NCBI GenBank assembly: GCA_963784645.1
Contig: CAWARY010000005.1
Location: 1-64,000 of the forward strand
Origin: JBBRVW01 sp963784645
GTDB lineage: Bacteria; Actinomycetota; Actinomycetes; JACCUZ01
DNA: 64,000 nt
Direction of reading: 5' to 3'
Both the position numbers and the translations under genes were made by a program. Position 1 is the stretch's first letter, and every line of letters starts with the position of its first letter. Shown here piece after piece: positions 39,476 to 48,255 of the stretch. The notes beneath the pieces were generated by a model. It worked only from the letters and a program-made list of their open reading frames with translations, was not told where the DNA came from and searched no databases.

Positions 39476-40015
39476 GTGGACCTCCTCATCGAGCCCGAGC
39501 GCGCGGACGACCACGAGGCGATCCGGAAGGTCGTCCTGGCGGCCTTCGCGACCCACGTCGAGGTGGCCGACCTGGTCGACCTGATCCGTGCCTCGCCCGA
39601 GTTCGTCCGCGAGCTGTCGCTGGTGGCGCGGCTGGACGGAGCGGTGGTCGGGCACGTGATGCTCAGCCACGCGATGCTCGAGGACGACGACGGCGCCCGC
39701 CGGCCGGTCCTGACGCTCTCGCCGCTGGCGGTGGCACCGGCCCACCAGGGGAAGGGCATCGGGTCGGCCCTCGTGCCGGCGGGTCTCGCGGCGGCCGAGG
39801 CGCTGGGCGAGAACCTCGTCATGCTCGAGGGGAGCCCGCGCTACTACCCGCGTTTCGGCTTCCGCGACTGCCGGGACCTCGGCATCCACATCGACCTGCC
39901 CGACTGGGCACCGCCGGAGGCCGGCATGGCCTACCCGTTGACGGCATACGACGAGTCGCTGCGCGGCCGCCTGGTCTACCCGCCCGCCTTCGCCGCCACC
40001 GGGTCCGGGAGGTAG
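39476..40015 (+). CDS. YhbS-like GNAT N-acetyltransferase
   Basis: A 179-residue acetyltransferase. The N-terminal strand LIEPERADDHEAIRKVVLAA, the acetyl-CoA loop LSPLAVAPAHQGKGIGSALV, and LVMLEGSPRYYPRFGFRDC are typical of the YhbS/COG3153 group. The substrate is unknown. GTG at 39476 is chosen; in-frame upstream sequence overlaps the divergent phosphatase gene and has no homology. It is convergent with the ROK repressor gene. Confidence 0.85.
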   Translation: MDLLIEPERADDHEAIRKVVLAAFATHVEVADLVDLIRASPEFVRELSLVARLDGAVVGHVMLSHAMLEDDDGARRPVLTLSPLAVAPAHQGKGIGSALVPAGLAAAEALGENLVMLEGSPRYYPRFGFRDCRDLGIHIDLPDWAPPEAGMAYPLTAYDESLRGRLVYPPAFAATGSGR

Positions 40016-40140
40016 GTGCCGGTCAGAACGGCAGAGGCTTGCCGGCGGGGGACCGCAGGTCGAGCGACGCCGTCACCGGGCGGGTGGTGCGCTGGGAGAT
40101 CTGCTGCTGGGCCCGACCGTGTGCAGGAGCGGCGGCGGCG

Positions 40141-41373
40141 TCAGCTGCCGGCGGCGGTCGCGAGGACGTACTGGTCGACGCTCTCCGGCCGGAGCACCTC
40201 TTCGATCACCGTGATGGCCGCGCCCCTGATGCCGGCGTCGTCGCCGAGCCGGGCGTGCTCGAGACGGACGTGGTGCGTCGCCGCGGGCACCCCACTGCGG
40301 TAGATGGTCTCGCGCATGCCGGCGAACAGCTGGTCGCCGGCGTCGGCGAGATAGCCCCAGACCGTGATGACGTCGGGGTTGAGCAGGTTGACCGCACCCG
40401 CCAGGACCTCGCCGATGTGCCGGCCGGCCTCGCGCACGGTCTGACCGGCGAGGACGACACCGTCCTGCGCGAGCCGTGCGACGTCGCGCGCGGACTCCGC
40501 GTGGTGTCCCTGCGCCGCGAGGTAGCGCGCCAGGGCGGAGCCACCTGCGACGGCGTTGAGGCAGCCCCGGTTGCCGCACGCGCAGAGCGCGTCGCTCCCG
40601 GCGACCGGTGTGTGCCCGATCTCGCCGGCCAGGTTGTCCCCGCCCGCGACGATGCGTCCGTCGACGACGATGCCGCACTCGACGACGGAGCCGACCTTCA
40701 CACCGAGCAGCACCGTCGACGACGGCCAGAAGGCGCGGTGCTCGGCGAGGGCGAGCAGACTGACTCCGCGTCCTACGACGACCGGGACGCCGAACGCCGC
40801 CGCGAGCCGCTCGTCGATGGGGTACCGGCGCCACGGCCGCGTCGCCGACGTGCCGACGCCGGGTGCGGTCTCCAGCTCGACCCGGCCGGGAAGCCCGACA
40901 CCGATGCCGAAGACCTGCTCCCGGGTCTCGCCGGCCTGCTCGAGCGCGCGGCCGAACTCCCGCTCCAGCAGGGCCAGTACGTCGTCGGGTCCGACGCCGA
41001 TCTCGACGTCGACGGCACGCGTGGCGAGCAGGTCGCCGCCGAGGTCGGCGACCCCCACCCGCGCGCCGCTCATCCCGAGCTGGGCCGTGAGAACGACACC
41101 GGCCCGCGGGTTGAACGCCAGCACTGTCGGTGGCCGGCCGCGACGGGTGACGAGCTCGTCCTGGGCCACCAGCAGACCCCGGTCGACCAGCAGCTCGACC
41201 CGTTCGGCGACCGTCGAGCGGGCCAGCCCCATCGCCGCCGCCAGCTCGCTGGTGGTCGTCGCGGTCCCGCGGCGGACCAGGTCGAGGACCTCGCCGGCCC
41301 GGGCCACCCTGGCCGGCCCGGGCGACCGGGTCCCCGCGGCCGCAGCCCCGGCGAGCACGCGTTCGGCAGTCAT
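40141..41373 (-). CDS. ROK family transcriptional repressor
   Basis: A 410-residue NagC/XylR-like repressor. A winged helix-turn-helix (TSELAAAMGLARSTVAERVE, GLLVAQDELVTRRGRPPTVL) is fused to an actin-like ROK sugar-binding domain with VFGIGVGLPGRVE, the GH motif AGEIGHTPV and the zinc motif CACGNRGCLNAVAG. It senses a sugar and controls transcription. It diverges from the 14.6-kb operon starting at 41573, and a perfect 12-base palindrome overlapping that operon's likely -10 box is the probable binding site. Confidence 0.92.
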   Translation of the reverse strand: MTAERVLAGAAAAGTRSPGPARVARAGEVLDLVRRGTATTTSELAAAMGLARSTVAERVELLVDRGLLVAQDELVTRRGRPPTVLAFNPRAGVVLTAQLGMSGARVGVADLGGDLLATRAVDVEIGVGPDDVLALLEREFGRALEQAGETREQVFGIGVGLPGRVELETAPGVGTSATRPWRRYPIDERLAAAFGVPVVVGRGVSLLALAEHRAFWPSSTVLLGVKVGSVVECGIVVDGRIVAGGDNLAGEIGHTPVAGSDALCACGNRGCLNAVAGGSALARYLAAQGHHAESARDVARLAQDGVVLAGQTVREAGRHIGEVLAGAVNLLNPDVITVWGYLADAGDQLFAGMRETIYRSGVPAATHHVRLEHARLGDDAGIRGAAITVIEEVLRPESVDQYVLATAAGS

Positions 41374-41486
41374 GGCAGCAGGAACCTTCGTGCGGCGTCG
41401 GTGGGTGTCGGTGGGCGTCGGCGAGTGGGGGTGGGGGAGGTCGGCGCCCGCACCATATACCCCGACACTCCGGCGAACCAAGGGCC

Positions 41487-41515
41487 TTGACGGCGATCAT
41501 CGACGTAATTACGTT
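41487..41515 (+). promoter_or_regulatory. Probable sigma-70 type promoter of the large catabolic operon
   Basis: TTGACG at 41487-41492 and TACGTT at 41510-41515 are separated by 17 bases, a good -35/-10 pair for the binding-protein gene starting at 41573. The -10 box lies inside the palindrome at 41501-41516, so a bound repressor would block it. Confidence 0.5.
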
Positions 41516-41516
41516 G
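41501..41516. promoter_or_regulatory. Palindromic operator, probably for the ROK repressor
   Basis: ACGTAATTACGT (41503-41514) is a perfect 12-base palindrome in an otherwise GC-rich region, extended by near-symmetric flanks (CG/TG). CATCGA also repeats on both sides (about 41498 and 41519). It lies between the ROK gene and the ABC operon. The assignment is by position and symmetry. Confidence 0.55.
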
Positions 41517-41572
41517 ACCATCGATCCAATCATCCACCTTCGGGTGGGGCACTCAAGGGAGAGTGACGGCCG

Positions 41573-42850
41573 ATGTTCCGATCTGGGCGAAATCGGGTGG
41601 CTGCAGGCGCGGCCCTCGCCGGGCTGCTGCTGCTGACGGCGTGTGGGAGCGGGTCGGACTCCTCTTCCGGCACGGGTGGTGGCGCTGACAAGGGGGGCAC
41701 CAAGACCCTCACCGTCTGGACCTACTACACGGCGGGCGGGCAGAACGACGCGCTGACGCAGCAGAACGAGCTCTGGGCGAAGGCGCACCCGGACGTGAAG
41801 ATCAAGACCGTCCAGATCCCCTTCGACCAGCTCCCGTCCAAGCTGTTGGCGACGGCGACGACCAAGGACGGACCTGACGTCGTCCTCGACAACGTCGTCG
41901 TCGACTTCCCGTCGCTGGCTGCGGCAGGGGTCCTCGAGGACCTCACCGACGACTGGAACGGCTACGCCGACAAGGGCTTGTTCCCGGAGTCGGCGACCTG
42001 GACCTCCGACGACAAGATCTACAACGTCATGTCGTACACGAACCTGCTCGGCCTGTACTACAACAAGGACATCCTCGACGAGGTGGGCGTGCAGCCGCCC
42101 ACGACGATGGACGAGTTCCAGACTGCGCTGGAGAAGGTGGCGGCGCAGGGCAAGCACAGCGTCCTCGCCGAGTCCGGCGCCCCGACGGTCGAAGGAGCGT
42201 GGCTGTTCATGCCGCAGCTGCTCGGCGAGGGGGTCGACTACTGCAACCTCGACGAGGCCGCGCTCAAGACCGGGCTCGAGCGCGTCAAGGGCTGGGCGTC
42301 GAGCAAGATCGTGCCGCGGGAGACCGCGACCTGGGACCAGGCCGACTCGTGGCAGGCGTTCAACAGCGGCAAGTACGCCTTCGGCATCAACGGCAACTGG
42401 AACCTCGGTGACGCCCGCAAGGCGGCCTTCACGATCGGCACGACGCGCTTCCCGGCCGGTCCGGACGGCAGTCACGTCTTCCCCGGCGGCGAGGCCATCG
42501 GCATCGGCGCCTTCGCGAAGGACAAGGCCCTCGCCTGGCAGTACGTGCAGGAGGCCTGGCTGTCGAAGGAGGCCGGGCTGATCAACTTCAAGGCGTCGGG
42601 ACAGATCCCCACCCGCTCGGACCTGGCGAACGACAGCGCGATCACCGGTGACACCCTCGTCCAGCCGTTCGTCCAGGCCGCGGCGGAGACCGGTGCGTGG
42701 CCGAAGAACGAGCAGACGGCTGCCATGCAGACCGCCGTGGGTCAGGCCAACAGCGCAGTGATCTCCGGCCAGAAGCAGCCGGCCGCGGCCGCGGCCGAGG
42801 CACTGAAGGGCGTCCAGGCGGCGCAGGAGAAGGGTGGCGGGTCCTGCTAG
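41573..42850 (+). CDS. ABC transporter sugar-binding lipoprotein
   Basis: A 425-residue family 1 solute-binding protein. The lipoprotein signal ends in lipobox LTAC (LLLLTACGSG, Cys near residue 24). Mature features are TLTVWTYYTAGGQNDALTQQ, PDVVLDNVVVDF and NLLGLYYNKDILDEVGVQPP, as in sugar/oligosaccharide binders. It is the first gene of the large operon, with AAGGGAGAG upstream and a small hairpin CCACC-TTCG-GGTGG in the leader. Its TAG overlaps the GTG of the first permease. Confidence 0.93.
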   Translation: MFRSGRNRVAAGAALAGLLLLTACGSGSDSSSGTGGGADKGGTKTLTVWTYYTAGGQNDALTQQNELWAKAHPDVKIKTVQIPFDQLPSKLLATATTKDGPDVVLDNVVVDFPSLAAAGVLEDLTDDWNGYADKGLFPESATWTSDDKIYNVMSYTNLLGLYYNKDILDEVGVQPPTTMDEFQTALEKVAAQGKHSVLAESGAPTVEGAWLFMPQLLGEGVDYCNLDEAALKTGLERVKGWASSKIVPRETATWDQADSWQAFNSGKYAFGINGNWNLGDARKAAFTIGTTRFPAGPDGSHVFPGGEAIGIGAFAKDKALAWQYVQEAWLSKEAGLINFKASGQIPTRSDLANDSAITGDTLVQPFVQAAAETGAWPKNEQTAAMQTAVGQANSAVISGQKQPAAAAAEALKGVQAAQEKGGGSC

Positions 42851-43797
42851 TGGCTGCCCAGGCACCTGGCACGACGACGGCGTCCCCGCGCGGCTCGCAC
42901 GAGCCCGCGGGGGCGCCGGCCCGGGGGCGCCGGCTCCCCGTCCCGCGGCTCGGTCCGTATCTCCTCCCGGCGGTGGCGATCAGCCTCCTGCTCTGCGTCT
43001 ACCCGCTCGTGCAGATGGTGCGGATGGCTCTCAGCGATGTCGGGCCGACCACGCTGATCGGGCACTGGGACTACACCGGCCTCGCGAACCTGCGCGAGGT
43101 GCTCTCCTCGGACGGGTTCTGGGAGGCGGCGAAGGCCACCGGGCAGTTCACGTTGGTCCTGCTGGTCGTCGACCTGGCCGTCGGTTACGTCGCTGCGACG
43201 GTGCTCGCGCGCAAGAGCAGGCTCACCGACGGGGTGCTCTCGCTGATGGTCTTCGTCTGGGCGCTGCCGCCGCTGGTGAGTGGCAGTGTCTGGAAGTTCC
43301 TTCTCGCCGGCGACGGCGCGGTCAACTCCCTGCTCGGCTACGTCGGCGTGGGACCGGTGGACTGGCTGAGCAACCCCTCCGTGGCCCTGTGGTCGGTCAG
43401 CCTGGTGGCTGCCTGGGCCAGCCTGCCGTTCGCGATCCTCATCATCCGCGGCGGACTGCTGTCCATCCCGAAGGAGGTCATGGAGGCCGCGGCGATCGAC
43501 GGCGCCGGCCCGGTCCGGCTCGCGACGCGGGTCGTCATCCCGCTGTTGCGCCCGACGCTGCTGGTGCTGGTCATCCTCATCGTGCTCTACGCCTTCCGCA
43601 GCTTCGACTTCGTCTACGTCATGACCAGCGGTGGTCCCGGGACAGTGACCACGACGCTGCCGTACCTGGCGTACCAGACCGCGTTCAAGACCTACGCATT
43701 CGGCACCGGCGGAGCGATCGCCACGGTGTCGCTCGCCGTCGTCGCTGTGCTGGCGATCCCGTACATCCTCGGGGTCCGCAAGGAGGAGACGGCGTGA
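42850..43797 (+). CDS. ABC sugar transporter permease (MalF/UgpA type)
   Basis: A 315-residue permease with six helices after a 35-residue basic tail. LLPAVAISLLLCVYPLVQMV forms the first helix; the EAA loop is EAAAIDGAGPVRLATRVVIP; the end has FDFVYVMTSGGPG. The GTG at 42850 uses the last base of the previous stop codon (TAGTG), and the end overlaps the next gene (GTGA). The operon contains no ATPase gene. Confidence 0.92.
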   Translation: MAAQAPGTTTASPRGSHEPAGAPARGRRLPVPRLGPYLLPAVAISLLLCVYPLVQMVRMALSDVGPTTLIGHWDYTGLANLREVLSSDGFWEAAKATGQFTLVLLVVDLAVGYVAATVLARKSRLTDGVLSLMVFVWALPPLVSGSVWKFLLAGDGAVNSLLGYVGVGPVDWLSNPSVALWSVSLVAAWASLPFAILIIRGGLLSIPKEVMEAAAIDGAGPVRLATRVVIPLLRPTLLVLVILIVLYAFRSFDFVYVMTSGGPGTVTTTLPYLAYQTAFKTYAFGTGGAIATVSLAVVAVLAIPYILGVRKEETA

Positions 43798-44618
43798 GAG
43801 GGGTCCGGTCGCTCATCGGTCGCGTGTTCACCGTGGCCCTCGGTCTGCTCTACCTGCTCCCGCTGCTGTGGATCGTGCTGACCGCGTTCAAGTCGGACCG
43901 GGACGTGCAGTCCGCGCCCAACTCGATCGTCTTCACGCCGTCGCTGTCGGCGTTCCGCGCCGTCTTCGACATCGCCAGCACCTCGATCGCGACGTCCGCG
44001 AAGATCGCAGTGTCGGTGACCCTGCTCGTGCTGCTCATCGCCGTCCCGGCGGCCTACTCGCTGGGCCGCAAGGTGAGCGCCCGGTGGAGCAGGGTCAGTG
44101 CCGTGGTCCTGGGCCTGTTCCTCGTGCTGCAGATGGTGCCGCAGCCGATGGCCGTCATCCCGCTCTACGGCATCCTCGCCGACTGGCACCTCGTCGGCAG
44201 TGTCTCCGGGCTGGTCCTGGCCGATGTCGCGCTGCTGGTGCCCTTCGCCATCCTGCTGCTGCGACCGTTCCTGCTCGCGGTGCCGCGCGAGGTCTACGAG
44301 GCGGCCCAGATCGACGGCGCCTCCAACCTGCGGACCTTCCGTCAGATCGTGCTGCCGTTGCTCCCCAACGGGATCGCGACCGTCGGATCGATCGTGTTCA
44401 TCATCGCGTGGGGCGAGTTCATCTACGCCACGACGCTGATCACCGACCCCAGCCAGCTCCCGGTCAGCGGCCTGCTGGCCCAGCAGAGCTCGCTCTACTC
44501 GGTGAGCTGGAACCGGTTGATGGGCCTGGCGCTGCTCACGTCGCTGCCCCTGCTGGCGGTCTTCGTCGTGTCCAAGCGGCGGCTCGTCGAGGGCCTCTCC
44601 GTCGGGGCCGTGAAGTGA
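43794..44618 (+). CDS. ABC sugar transporter permease (MalG/UgpE type)
   Basis: A 274-residue permease. Motifs are LYLLPLLWIVLTAFKSDRDV, MVPQPMAVIPLYGILADWHL, the EAA loop EAAQIDGASNLRTFRQIVLP and AWGEFIYATTLITDP. It is translationally coupled to the upstream permease. The importer it completes defines the operon as sugar- or glycoside-related. Confidence 0.92.
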   Translation: MRGVRSLIGRVFTVALGLLYLLPLLWIVLTAFKSDRDVQSAPNSIVFTPSLSAFRAVFDIASTSIATSAKIAVSVTLLVLLIAVPAAYSLGRKVSARWSRVSAVVLGLFLVLQMVPQPMAVIPLYGILADWHLVGSVSGLVLADVALLVPFAILLLRPFLLAVPREVYEAAQIDGASNLRTFRQIVLPLLPNGIATVGSIVFIIAWGEFIYATTLITDPSQLPVSGLLAQQSSLYSVSWNRLMGLALLTSLPLLAVFVVSKRRLVEGLSVGAVK

Positions 44619-44664
44619 CCGGTCTCCGGTCGCCCGGCCCACCACCTGCCACCTCGGAGGCCAC

Positions 44665-44982
44665 GTGTACCGCCTGACCGTTCTCTACGGGACGCCGGAC
44701 GACGCGGCGGCCTTCGACGAGTACTACCGGACGACGCACCTCCCGATCGCCCGGCGGATGCGCGGGCTGACCGGGTGGAACCTCACGTGGATCACGCGGC
44801 AGGAGGGCGACGTCACGCCGCCGATCCACCTGGTCGTGGACCTGTACGCCAAGGACCGGGCCGCCATGGACGCGATCCTCGACTCCGACGAAGGCCAGGC
44901 CGCCTCGGCCGACGTGCCGAACTTCGCCACCGGCGGCGCGACCTACGTGTACGGCGACGAGGAGAAGGTGCCGCTCGCATGA
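44665..44982 (+). CDS. EthD-like small protein
   Basis: A 105-residue dimeric alpha+beta-barrel protein of the EthD type: MYRLTVLYGTPDDAAAFDEY, then TTHLPIARRMRGLTGWN, the usual family pattern. EthD-like proteins often accompany oxidoreductases and degrade or bind unstable intermediates, with no uniform activity. The GTG at 44665 is used. Its stop overlaps the Gfo/Idh gene (ATGA), so a common step is plausible. Confidence 0.8.
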   Translation: MYRLTVLYGTPDDAAAFDEYYRTTHLPIARRMRGLTGWNLTWITRQEGDVTPPIHLVVDLYAKDRAAMDAILDSDEGQAASADVPNFATGGATYVYGDEEKVPLA

Positions 44983-46130
44983 CCACCAACGGCAAGGTCG
45001 ATGTCGCTGTCGTCGGCCTCGGATTCGGCGAGGAGTTCCTCCCCGTCTACCGGGCGCACCCCCACGTGGGCGAGCTCGCGATCGTCGACCGCTCACCGGA
45101 GCGGCTGGCCGCGGTGGGTGACCGGCACGGCATCGAGGCGCGCTACACCGACTTCTTCGCGATGCTCGCCGACGAGCGGTGGGACGCCGTGCACGTGCTC
45201 GTGCCGGTGTCCTTCCACGCCGAGTACTCGATCGCCGCGCTCGAGGCCGGCAAGCACTGCGCGTGCGCGGTGCCGATGGCCACCGAGATCGACGACCTGC
45301 GCAAGATCCTGGCGGCCCAGGAGGCCAGCGGCGCGAGCTACATGATGATGGAGACCACGGTCTACGGCCGTGAGTACCGCTACGTGCGCAGCCTGCTGGA
45401 CTCCGGTCGGCTCGGCCGGCTGACGATGTACCGCGGCTTCCACACCCAGAACCTCGACGGCTATCCCGAGTACTGGCGCGGCTACCCGCCGATGAAGTAC
45501 GTCACGCACGCCCTGTCGCCGATCCTCGCACTGACGGACAGCACTGTCCGGCGGGTCGTCGCCCATGGCTCCGGACGCCTCACCGAGGAGCGGACCGGCA
45601 GCTATGACAACCCGTTCCCGGCCGAGGTGGGCGTCTTCTCGCTCCGCGGCAGCGACGTCGTCGCCGAGATCAGCATGTCGTTCTTCCAGACCGCTCGGCC
45701 CTACCTCGAGGGGTACGACGTCCACGGCGACGCCGGCAGCGTGGAATGGCCGGCCGACATGAGCGACCCGCTGCGCGTGTACGACCTCCAGCCCCTCGAT
45801 CCTCAGCAGCCGCAGTCGGGCCTGCGCGGCCGCCGGGCCACCCGCGAGGACGTGCACCCGCCCGACGTGCTCGGCGACCTGCCGGACGAGCTGGTGCCGT
45901 ACCTCTCCGACTTCGCGATGCCCGCGCTGGACGGCAGCCCGGTCGAGATCCGCAAGGCGGAGCACGGCGGCTCGCACCCGCGTCTCGTGCACGAGTTCGT
46001 GTCGAGCATCGTCGATGGGCGGCCGCCCTGGATCGACGCGGCACGATCGGCCGCGTGGACCGCCCCGGGGATCTGCGCGCACGAGTCGGCGCTGGCCGAG
46101 GGCCGGCCCGTGGACGTGCCGGAGTTCTGA
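44979..46130 (+). CDS. Gfo/Idh/MocA family NAD(P)-dependent sugar oxidoreductase
   Basis: A 383-residue oxidoreductase. The Rossmann start is VDVAVVGLGFGEEFLPVYRA, and the usual EKP position is replaced: AGKHCACAVPMATEIDD has no lysine at the canonical E-K-P. The C-terminal alpha/beta domain follows with YPEYWRGYPPMKYVTHALSP. Family members oxidise sugar hydroxyls, including C3 of glycosides to make 3-keto intermediates that lyases can then cleave. Loss of the EKP lysine is unusual and may change catalysis. It is coupled to EthD upstream and precedes the Tm-1-like pair. Confidence 0.85.
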   Translation: MTTNGKVDVAVVGLGFGEEFLPVYRAHPHVGELAIVDRSPERLAAVGDRHGIEARYTDFFAMLADERWDAVHVLVPVSFHAEYSIAALEAGKHCACAVPMATEIDDLRKILAAQEASGASYMMMETTVYGREYRYVRSLLDSGRLGRLTMYRGFHTQNLDGYPEYWRGYPPMKYVTHALSPILALTDSTVRRVVAHGSGRLTEERTGSYDNPFPAEVGVFSLRGSDVVAEISMSFFQTARPYLEGYDVHGDAGSVEWPADMSDPLRVYDLQPLDPQQPQSGLRGRRATREDVHPPDVLGDLPDELVPYLSDFAMPALDGSPVEIRKAEHGGSHPRLVHEFVSSIVDGRPPWIDAARSAAWTAPGICAHESALAEGRPVDVPEF

Positions 46131-46171
46131 GCAGCAGGTGCAGGATCCGGCGTAGAGAGAGGACGGACGGG

Positions 46172-47014
46172 ATGTACTCCAGAGAGCAGGTCGTCGCGCG
46201 ACTGCGCGCCGAGGTCGCCGCAGGGCGGCCGGTGGTCGGAGCAGGCGCCGGGACGGGCATCTCTGCGAAGTTCGCCGAGCGGGGTGGCGCCGACCTCATC
46301 CTCATCTACAACTCCGGCCGGTACCGGATGGGTGGCCACGGCTCGAACGCGGGCCTGCTGGCGATCGGCGACGCCAACGCGATCGTCCTCGAGATGGGCG
46401 AGCGCGAGGTGCTGCCGGTGGTCGAGCACACGCCCGTCATCGCGGGTGTGAACGGCACCGACCCCACCCGGGTGATGCCGCGGTTCCTCACGACGATCTC
46501 GCAGGCCGGGTTCTCCGGGGTGATCAACTTCCCCAGCCACGGCATCATCGACGGCCGCTGGCGCGAGAGTCTCGAGGCGACCGGCTTCGGCTACGACCGC
46601 GAGGTCGCGATGATCCGTGCGGCGCACGAGCTCGACCTCTTCACGATGGCCTACGTCTTCACTCCGGAGGAGGCGCGCCAGATGACGGAGGTCGGTGTCG
46701 ACGTGGTGGTGGCGCACATGGGGCTCACGGTCGGGGGGTCCATAGGGGCGGCGTCGGCGTTCGCCCGTAGCCTCGACGACTGCGTGACGCTCATCTGCGA
46801 GATCGCGGAGGCCGCCCGCAAGGTCCGGGACGACGTGATGGTGGTCAGCCACGGCGGACCGATCGCGACTCCCGACGACTCCGCCTACGTCCTGGAGCGG
46901 ACGCCGGCCGTGGGCTTCATCGGGGCGTCCAGCATCGAGCGGCTCCCGGTCGAGGAGCCGATCCGCGAGACCGTGGCCTCGTTCAAGGCGACGGACATCG
47001 GCCCCGTGCCGTGA
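46172..47014 (+). CDS. TIM-barrel protein of the PEP_hydrolase / Tm-1 C-terminal type
   Basis: A 280-residue TIM barrel. It starts MYSREQVVARLRAEVAAGRP and has VGAGAGTGISAKFAERGGAD, LIYNSGRYRMGGHGSNAGLL, VNGTDPTRVMPRFL, HMGLTVGG and GFIGASSIERLPVEE. These fit Pfam PEP_hydrolase (formerly TIM-br_sig_trns), the domain fused to UPF0261 in plant and fungal Tm-1 proteins. A PEP-hydrolysing activity is named for the family, but the true substrate in such operons is not known to me. The next gene is the UPF0261 partner and overlaps it (GTGA). Confidence 0.85.
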   Translation: MYSREQVVARLRAEVAAGRPVVGAGAGTGISAKFAERGGADLILIYNSGRYRMGGHGSNAGLLAIGDANAIVLEMGEREVLPVVEHTPVIAGVNGTDPTRVMPRFLTTISQAGFSGVINFPSHGIIDGRWRESLEATGFGYDREVAMIRAAHELDLFTMAYVFTPEEARQMTEVGVDVVVAHMGLTVGGSIGAASAFARSLDDCVTLICEIAEAARKVRDDVMVVSHGGPIATPDDSAYVLERTPAVGFIGASSIERLPVEEPIRETVASFKATDIGPVP

Positions 47015-48255
47015 CCTCACCGGACGACCCGACGGGCGGCGGCGCCCCGGTCGTGGTGCTCGTCGGTGCGTTCGACACCAAGCGCGAACCGCTCGACCGG
47101 CTGCGCGCCGAGCTGGCGACGTACGGCTGCACCGTGCACCGGGTCGACTTCGGGATCGCGCCGCACGAGTCCGACGCGGAGACCACGCCGGAGCGGCTCG
47201 CCGTGCTGGCAGGCACGACCATGGCCGAGGTGCGAGCCTCCGGTCGGGCCGGGGCGCTGGACCTCATGGCGACCGGTGTCCGGCGCCGGCTCGCCCAGCT
47301 GCACCAGGGCCGGCAGCTGGACGCCGTGCTGTTCGCCGGCGGGTCCGGTGCCGGGACGGTCTTCTCGGCCGCCACCACCGCACTGCCCTTCGGGACACCG
47401 AAGGTGCTCGTCTCGACCGTGGTGGCCGGCGATACCCGCGGCTACCTGCACGGTCAGGACGCCGTGCTCTTCTACCCCGTCGCCGACGTCGAGGGCGACA
47501 ACAGCATCCTGCGCAGCATCCTCGCGCGGGCCGCGGCCGCCACCGCAGCGCTGGCCAGGGTCACGCAGCTCGAGCCGGGGGGCGGCGCCGCGACGACGAC
47601 CGTGGCCGCCACGATGTTCGGCATCACCACCCCCTGCGTCGCGCAGGCACGTGCGCTGCTCGAGGCCCGCGGCATGGAGCTGGTCGCCTTCCACGCGAAC
47701 GGCACCGGCGGCGCGACCCTGGAACGCCTGGTCGGCGAGGGCCGGTTCGACGCCGTCCTGGACATCACGACGACCGAGCTCGCCGACCTGGTGGCCGGGG
47801 GCACCCTGTCCGCAGGCGAGAGCCGGCTCACGGCCGCCGCCCGGCACGGCGTCCCCCAGGTGATCGTCCCGGGCGCTCTCGACACGGTGAACTTCGGCGC
47901 CCCGGACACGGTGCCGGCCGCGCTGCGCGACCGCCGCCTGCACGCGCACAACCCGCACGTGACACTGATGCGCACCGACGTGCAGGAGAGCGCGCGGCTC
48001 GGCGAGCTGGTCGGCGAGCGGGCCAACCTGGCGCCGGCGACCACCGCCGTCGTCCTGCCGCTGGGCGGCTTCTCCGAGCTCGACCAGCCGGGGATGCCGT
48101 TCTGGTGGCCGGAGGCCGACGAGGCGTTCCGAGTGGCGTTGACAGCGACGCTGGATCCCGCAGTGCGGCTGGTGGAGTCGCCGGGGCACGTCAACGCGCC
48201 AGAGCTCGCCGAGGTCCTCGTCGCCGAGCTGGCGCGCCTGCTGGGGGCGGCGTGA
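47011..48255 (+). CDS. Tm-1-like ATP-binding domain protein (UPF0261)
   Basis: A 414-residue UPF0261 protein. Motifs are VVVLVGAFDTKREPLDRLRA, FAGGSGAGTVFSAATTALPF, a phosphate-type loop KVLVSTVVAGDTRGYL, ATMFGITTPCVAQARALLEA and VIVPGALDTVNFGAP. In plants this domain forms the N-terminal half of Tm-1, which binds ATP. Here both halves are separate, overlapping genes. Biochemical function in bacteria is unknown. Position between a sugar dehydrogenase and an acyl-CoA synthetase suggests a catabolic step. Confidence 0.87.
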   Translation: MTSPDDPTGGGAPVVVLVGAFDTKREPLDRLRAELATYGCTVHRVDFGIAPHESDAETTPERLAVLAGTTMAEVRASGRAGALDLMATGVRRRLAQLHQGRQLDAVLFAGGSGAGTVFSAATTALPFGTPKVLVSTVVAGDTRGYLHGQDAVLFYPVADVEGDNSILRSILARAAAATAALARVTQLEPGGGAATTTVAATMFGITTPCVAQARALLEARGMELVAFHANGTGGATLERLVGEGRFDAVLDITTTELADLVAGGTLSAGESRLTAAARHGVPQVIVPGALDTVNFGAPDTVPAALRDRRLHAHNPHVTLMRTDVQESARLGELVGERANLAPATTAVVLPLGGFSELDQPGMPFWWPEADEAFRVALTATLDPAVRLVESPGHVNAPELAEVLVAELARLLGAA

